NCBI GenBank assembly: GCA_021767845.1 | Contig: JAASSQ010000003.1 | Coordinates: forward strand, 1-34,511 | Length of the DNA: 34,511 bases | Source: Roseovarius sp. | Lineage (GTDB): Bacteria; Pseudomonadota; Alphaproteobacteria; Rhodobacterales; Rhodobacteraceae | Reading direction: 5' to 3' | Shown: in pieces, positions 32,848 to 34,511 of the stretch | How the letters are laid out: each line of letters opens with the position of its first letter | Position numbering within the stretch: the first letter of the stretch is position 1 | Notes under the pieces: model-generated | What the model saw: the letters and a program-made list of their open reading frames with translations, nothing else | Database searches by the model: none | What the model was told of the DNA's origin: nothing | Made by a program: the position numbers and the translations under genes

Positions 32848-32851
32848 ACCG

Positions 32852-34054
32852 ATGCGCATTGGTTACCTCATGAATGCCTACCCGATGACCAGCACCACGT
32901 TTATTCGGCGCGAGATAAACGCGATCGAGGCCGAAGGGGTCGAGGTGTTGCGGTATGCCATCCGGCCTTGGTCAGAGCCCTTGGTTGACGAACAAGACCG
33001 GACGGAACAGGACAAGACCTTTTATCTGCTCGTGGGGCGGCTGCCCGCCCTGTTGGGAGATTTCGCGAAAGAGACACTTTCGAACCCCCGTGGCATGGCA
33101 CGAGCGGTGAAAAGCTGGTGGCGTTTGTGGCGCAATGCGGGGCGCGGATTCGTGCCGCATGTGGCCTATATGCTGGAAGCGGTGTCACTGAAGCGGCGCG
33201 CGATACATGACGGGATCGGTCATTTGCACACCCATTTTTCGACCAACTCCGCCGCGGTCGCCATGCTGTCGCACGAGCTTGGCGGACCCGGCTACAGTTT
33301 TACCGCGCACGGGCCCGACGAATTCGTGGATTGGGGGCGTTCGTCTCTGGACCTGAAAGTGGCCAAGGCACGCTTCGTGGTGGCGATTTCGCAATTCTGC
33401 CGCGTGCAGATCGCCCGCGCGGCCGGGATGGCGTACTGGGGCAAAATCCATATCGTGCGCTGCGGGATCGACACCAGTCAATTTGCGCTCTCGGATGCCC
33501 CATTCAATTCGCAAGCGCCATTCGTGACCGTGGGGCGGCTGTGCCCGCAGAAGGCACAGACCCTGATTGTCGAGGCGGCCGCCCGATTGGCCCCGGCGTA
33601 TCCGAATTTACGGATTGTGCTGATTGGCGACGGCGAAACCCGCAATCAGATCAAGGGCGCGATTGCCCGCCACGGATTGCAGGACATCGTCACGCTACTT
33701 GGCTGGTGCGACAACATGCAGGTCCGCGAAACCCTTGGCCGTGCGCGCGCGCTGTTGTTGCCCAGCTTCGCCGAAGGTCTGCCCATCGTCATCATGGAAG
33801 CACTCGCGCTTGGGCGGCCCGTGATCTCAACATATATCGCGGGTATCCCCGAGCTGATCGACGACGAGTGCGGTTGGATCATTCCCGCCGGATCGGTCAG
33901 CGCCCTCACGCAGGCGATGCGATCAGCGCTTGACGCACCGCCCGAAACCCTTGCCGCCATGGGCGCCGAGGGCCGTCGACGCATCGAGACCCGGCACGAG
34001 GTGGCGATCAATGCCCATCGCCTCAAGACGCTGATTGAAGGCCATTACGCATGA
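32852..34054 (+). CDS. GT4 glycosyltransferase (colanic-acid WcaL-like)
   Basis: This 400-residue GT-B transferase opens with MRIGYLMNAYPMTSTTFIRREI, as in WcaL/AmsK-type enzymes. HLHTHFSTNSAAVAML and FTAHGPDEF form the acceptor half, VRCGIDTSQF the hinge, and FVTVGRLCPQKAQTLIVEA plus LLPSFAEGLPIVIMEALALGRPVIST the nucleotide-sugar site, with the E-x7-E motif (Glu and Glu around GLPIVIM). It retains the anomeric configuration of its donor. It starts four bases after the oxidoreductase stop, with CAAGG ahead, so it is in the same operon. Confidence 0.93.
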   Translation: MRIGYLMNAYPMTSTTFIRREINAIEAEGVEVLRYAIRPWSEPLVDEQDRTEQDKTFYLLVGRLPALLGDFAKETLSNPRGMARAVKSWWRLWRNAGRGFVPHVAYMLEAVSLKRRAIHDGIGHLHTHFSTNSAAVAMLSHELGGPGYSFTAHGPDEFVDWGRSSLDLKVAKARFVVAISQFCRVQIARAAGMAYWGKIHIVRCGIDTSQFALSDAPFNSQAPFVTVGRLCPQKAQTLIVEAAARLAPAYPNLRIVLIGDGETRNQIKGAIARHGLQDIVTLLGWCDNMQVRETLGRARALLLPSFAEGLPIVIMEALALGRPVISTYIAGIPELIDDECGWIIPAGSVSALTQAMRSALDAPPETLAAMGAEGRRRIETRHEVAINAHRLKTLIEGHYA

Positions 34055-34151
34055 CGGCGGGGGCGAGGCGCCTCCGGCCCGTCCGGCTCCACGGCTCCCA
34101 TCTGGTCGTATCGGAGTGTCGCCTCGCGCGGCCCGGAAAGGACAGGGAACA

Positions 34152-34511
34152 ATGAAGATCACGTTCGTCAGCCCTCCGCCCAACCTCTCCGGGGGCACGC
34201 GCGTAATCGCGATCTACGCAGATTTGCTGGCCGAGATGGGCCATGACGTGACAGTCGTGGCGCAGACACGCAGGAAACACGGGGCGCTTCGGCGGGCCAA
34301 GGATTGGCTCAAGGGCCGCAAGCGCAAAGTCTTTGCCGACACCAGCCATTTCGACACCATGCAGACCCGCCTGCACCTCGTGCCCCACAATCGGCCTATC
34401 ACCGAGGCGGATGTTCCCGATGCGGATGTTGTGATTGCGACCTTCTGGACAACGGCCCATTCAGTGGCCGAACTGCCGGCCCGAAAGGGGCGAAAGTTCT
34501 ATTTCGTTCAG
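34152..34511 (+). CDS. GT4-like glycosyltransferase, N-terminal part (cut by window end)
   Basis: From the ATG at 34152, after AGGGAAC, the frame stays open to the window end and gives 120 residues. It begins MKITFVSPPPNLSGGTRVIA, the N-terminal strand and glycine turn of GT-B family-4 transferases, followed by YADLLAEMGHDVTVVAQ. A second strand, DADVVIATFWTTAHSVAEL, fits the same fold. The nucleotide-sugar half lies outside the window. It is 97 bases after the previous GT4 and probably in the same operon. Confidence 0.8.
   Translation, partial: MKITFVSPPPNLSGGTRVIAIYADLLAEMGHDVTVVAQTRRKHGALRRAKDWLKGRKRKVFADTSHFDTMQTRLHLVPHNRPITEADVPDADVVIATFWTTAHSVAELPARKGRKFYFVQ

Overview
The window looks like a GC-rich alphaproteobacterial chromosome segment, most likely from the marine Rhodobacterales (Roseobacter group). 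The case rests on the high-GC codon use, a VPLPA-CTERM-type sorting signal on one protein, an ExoY-type initiating transferase and a PrsD/PrsE-like type I secretion pair. I have no external match to confirm the taxon. Almost everything in it belongs to one large surface-polysaccharide locus that makes, modifies and exports an exopolysaccharide predicted to be sulfated. No rRNA, tRNA, CRISPR array, insertion sequence or phage gene was seen.

Layout. 1-3077 (minus strand): the start of a Gfo/Idh/MocA oxidoreductase cut by the window edge, a sulfotransferase-like protein and a PglK/MsbA-like ABC exporter, a candidate glycolipid flippase. 3218-6149 (plus): a hexapeptide O-acetyltransferase, a secreted protein of unknown function and a second sulfotransferase. 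9820-6178 (minus): a compact operon of XrtA-type AAA ATPase, chain-length/copolymerase protein and BY-type tyrosine kinase. 10385-13680 (plus): the initiating sugar-phosphate transferase and a TPR lipoprotein, preceded by an AT-rich regulatory island with an 11-bp perfect inverted repeat. 14480-13803 (minus): a secreted VPLPA-CTERM protein with its own terminator. 15336-18086 (plus): the OPX export protein, an outer-membrane beta-barrel protein and a rhomboid protease. 25541-18102 (minus): a Wzy-like polymerase, a GT61-type transferase, then a type I secretion ATPase, adaptor and outer-membrane factor. 25818-28596 (plus): GT2, sulfotransferase, GT2. 30383-28672 (minus): GT2 and a fourth sulfotransferase. 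30641-34511 (plus): two Gfo/Idh/MocA oxidoreductases and two GT4 transferases, the last cut by the window end.

How it works together (inference from families). The ExoY-like enzyme starts the repeat unit on a lipid carrier. The GT2, GT4 and GT61 enzymes extend it, and sulfotransferases and the acetyltransferase decorate it. An ABC flippase or an unseen Wzx moves it across the inner membrane, the polymerase joins the units under control of the copolymerase and kinase, and OPX plus the beta-barrel and TPR lipoprotein take it across the periplasm and outer membrane. The gene set resembles the exopolysaccharide half of exosortase (XrtA/PEP-CTERM) systems. A CTERM-tagged protein is present, but no exosortase is in the window, while a rhomboid protease with intact catalytic residues lies about 3 kb away. 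That pairing is the most interesting hypothesis here.
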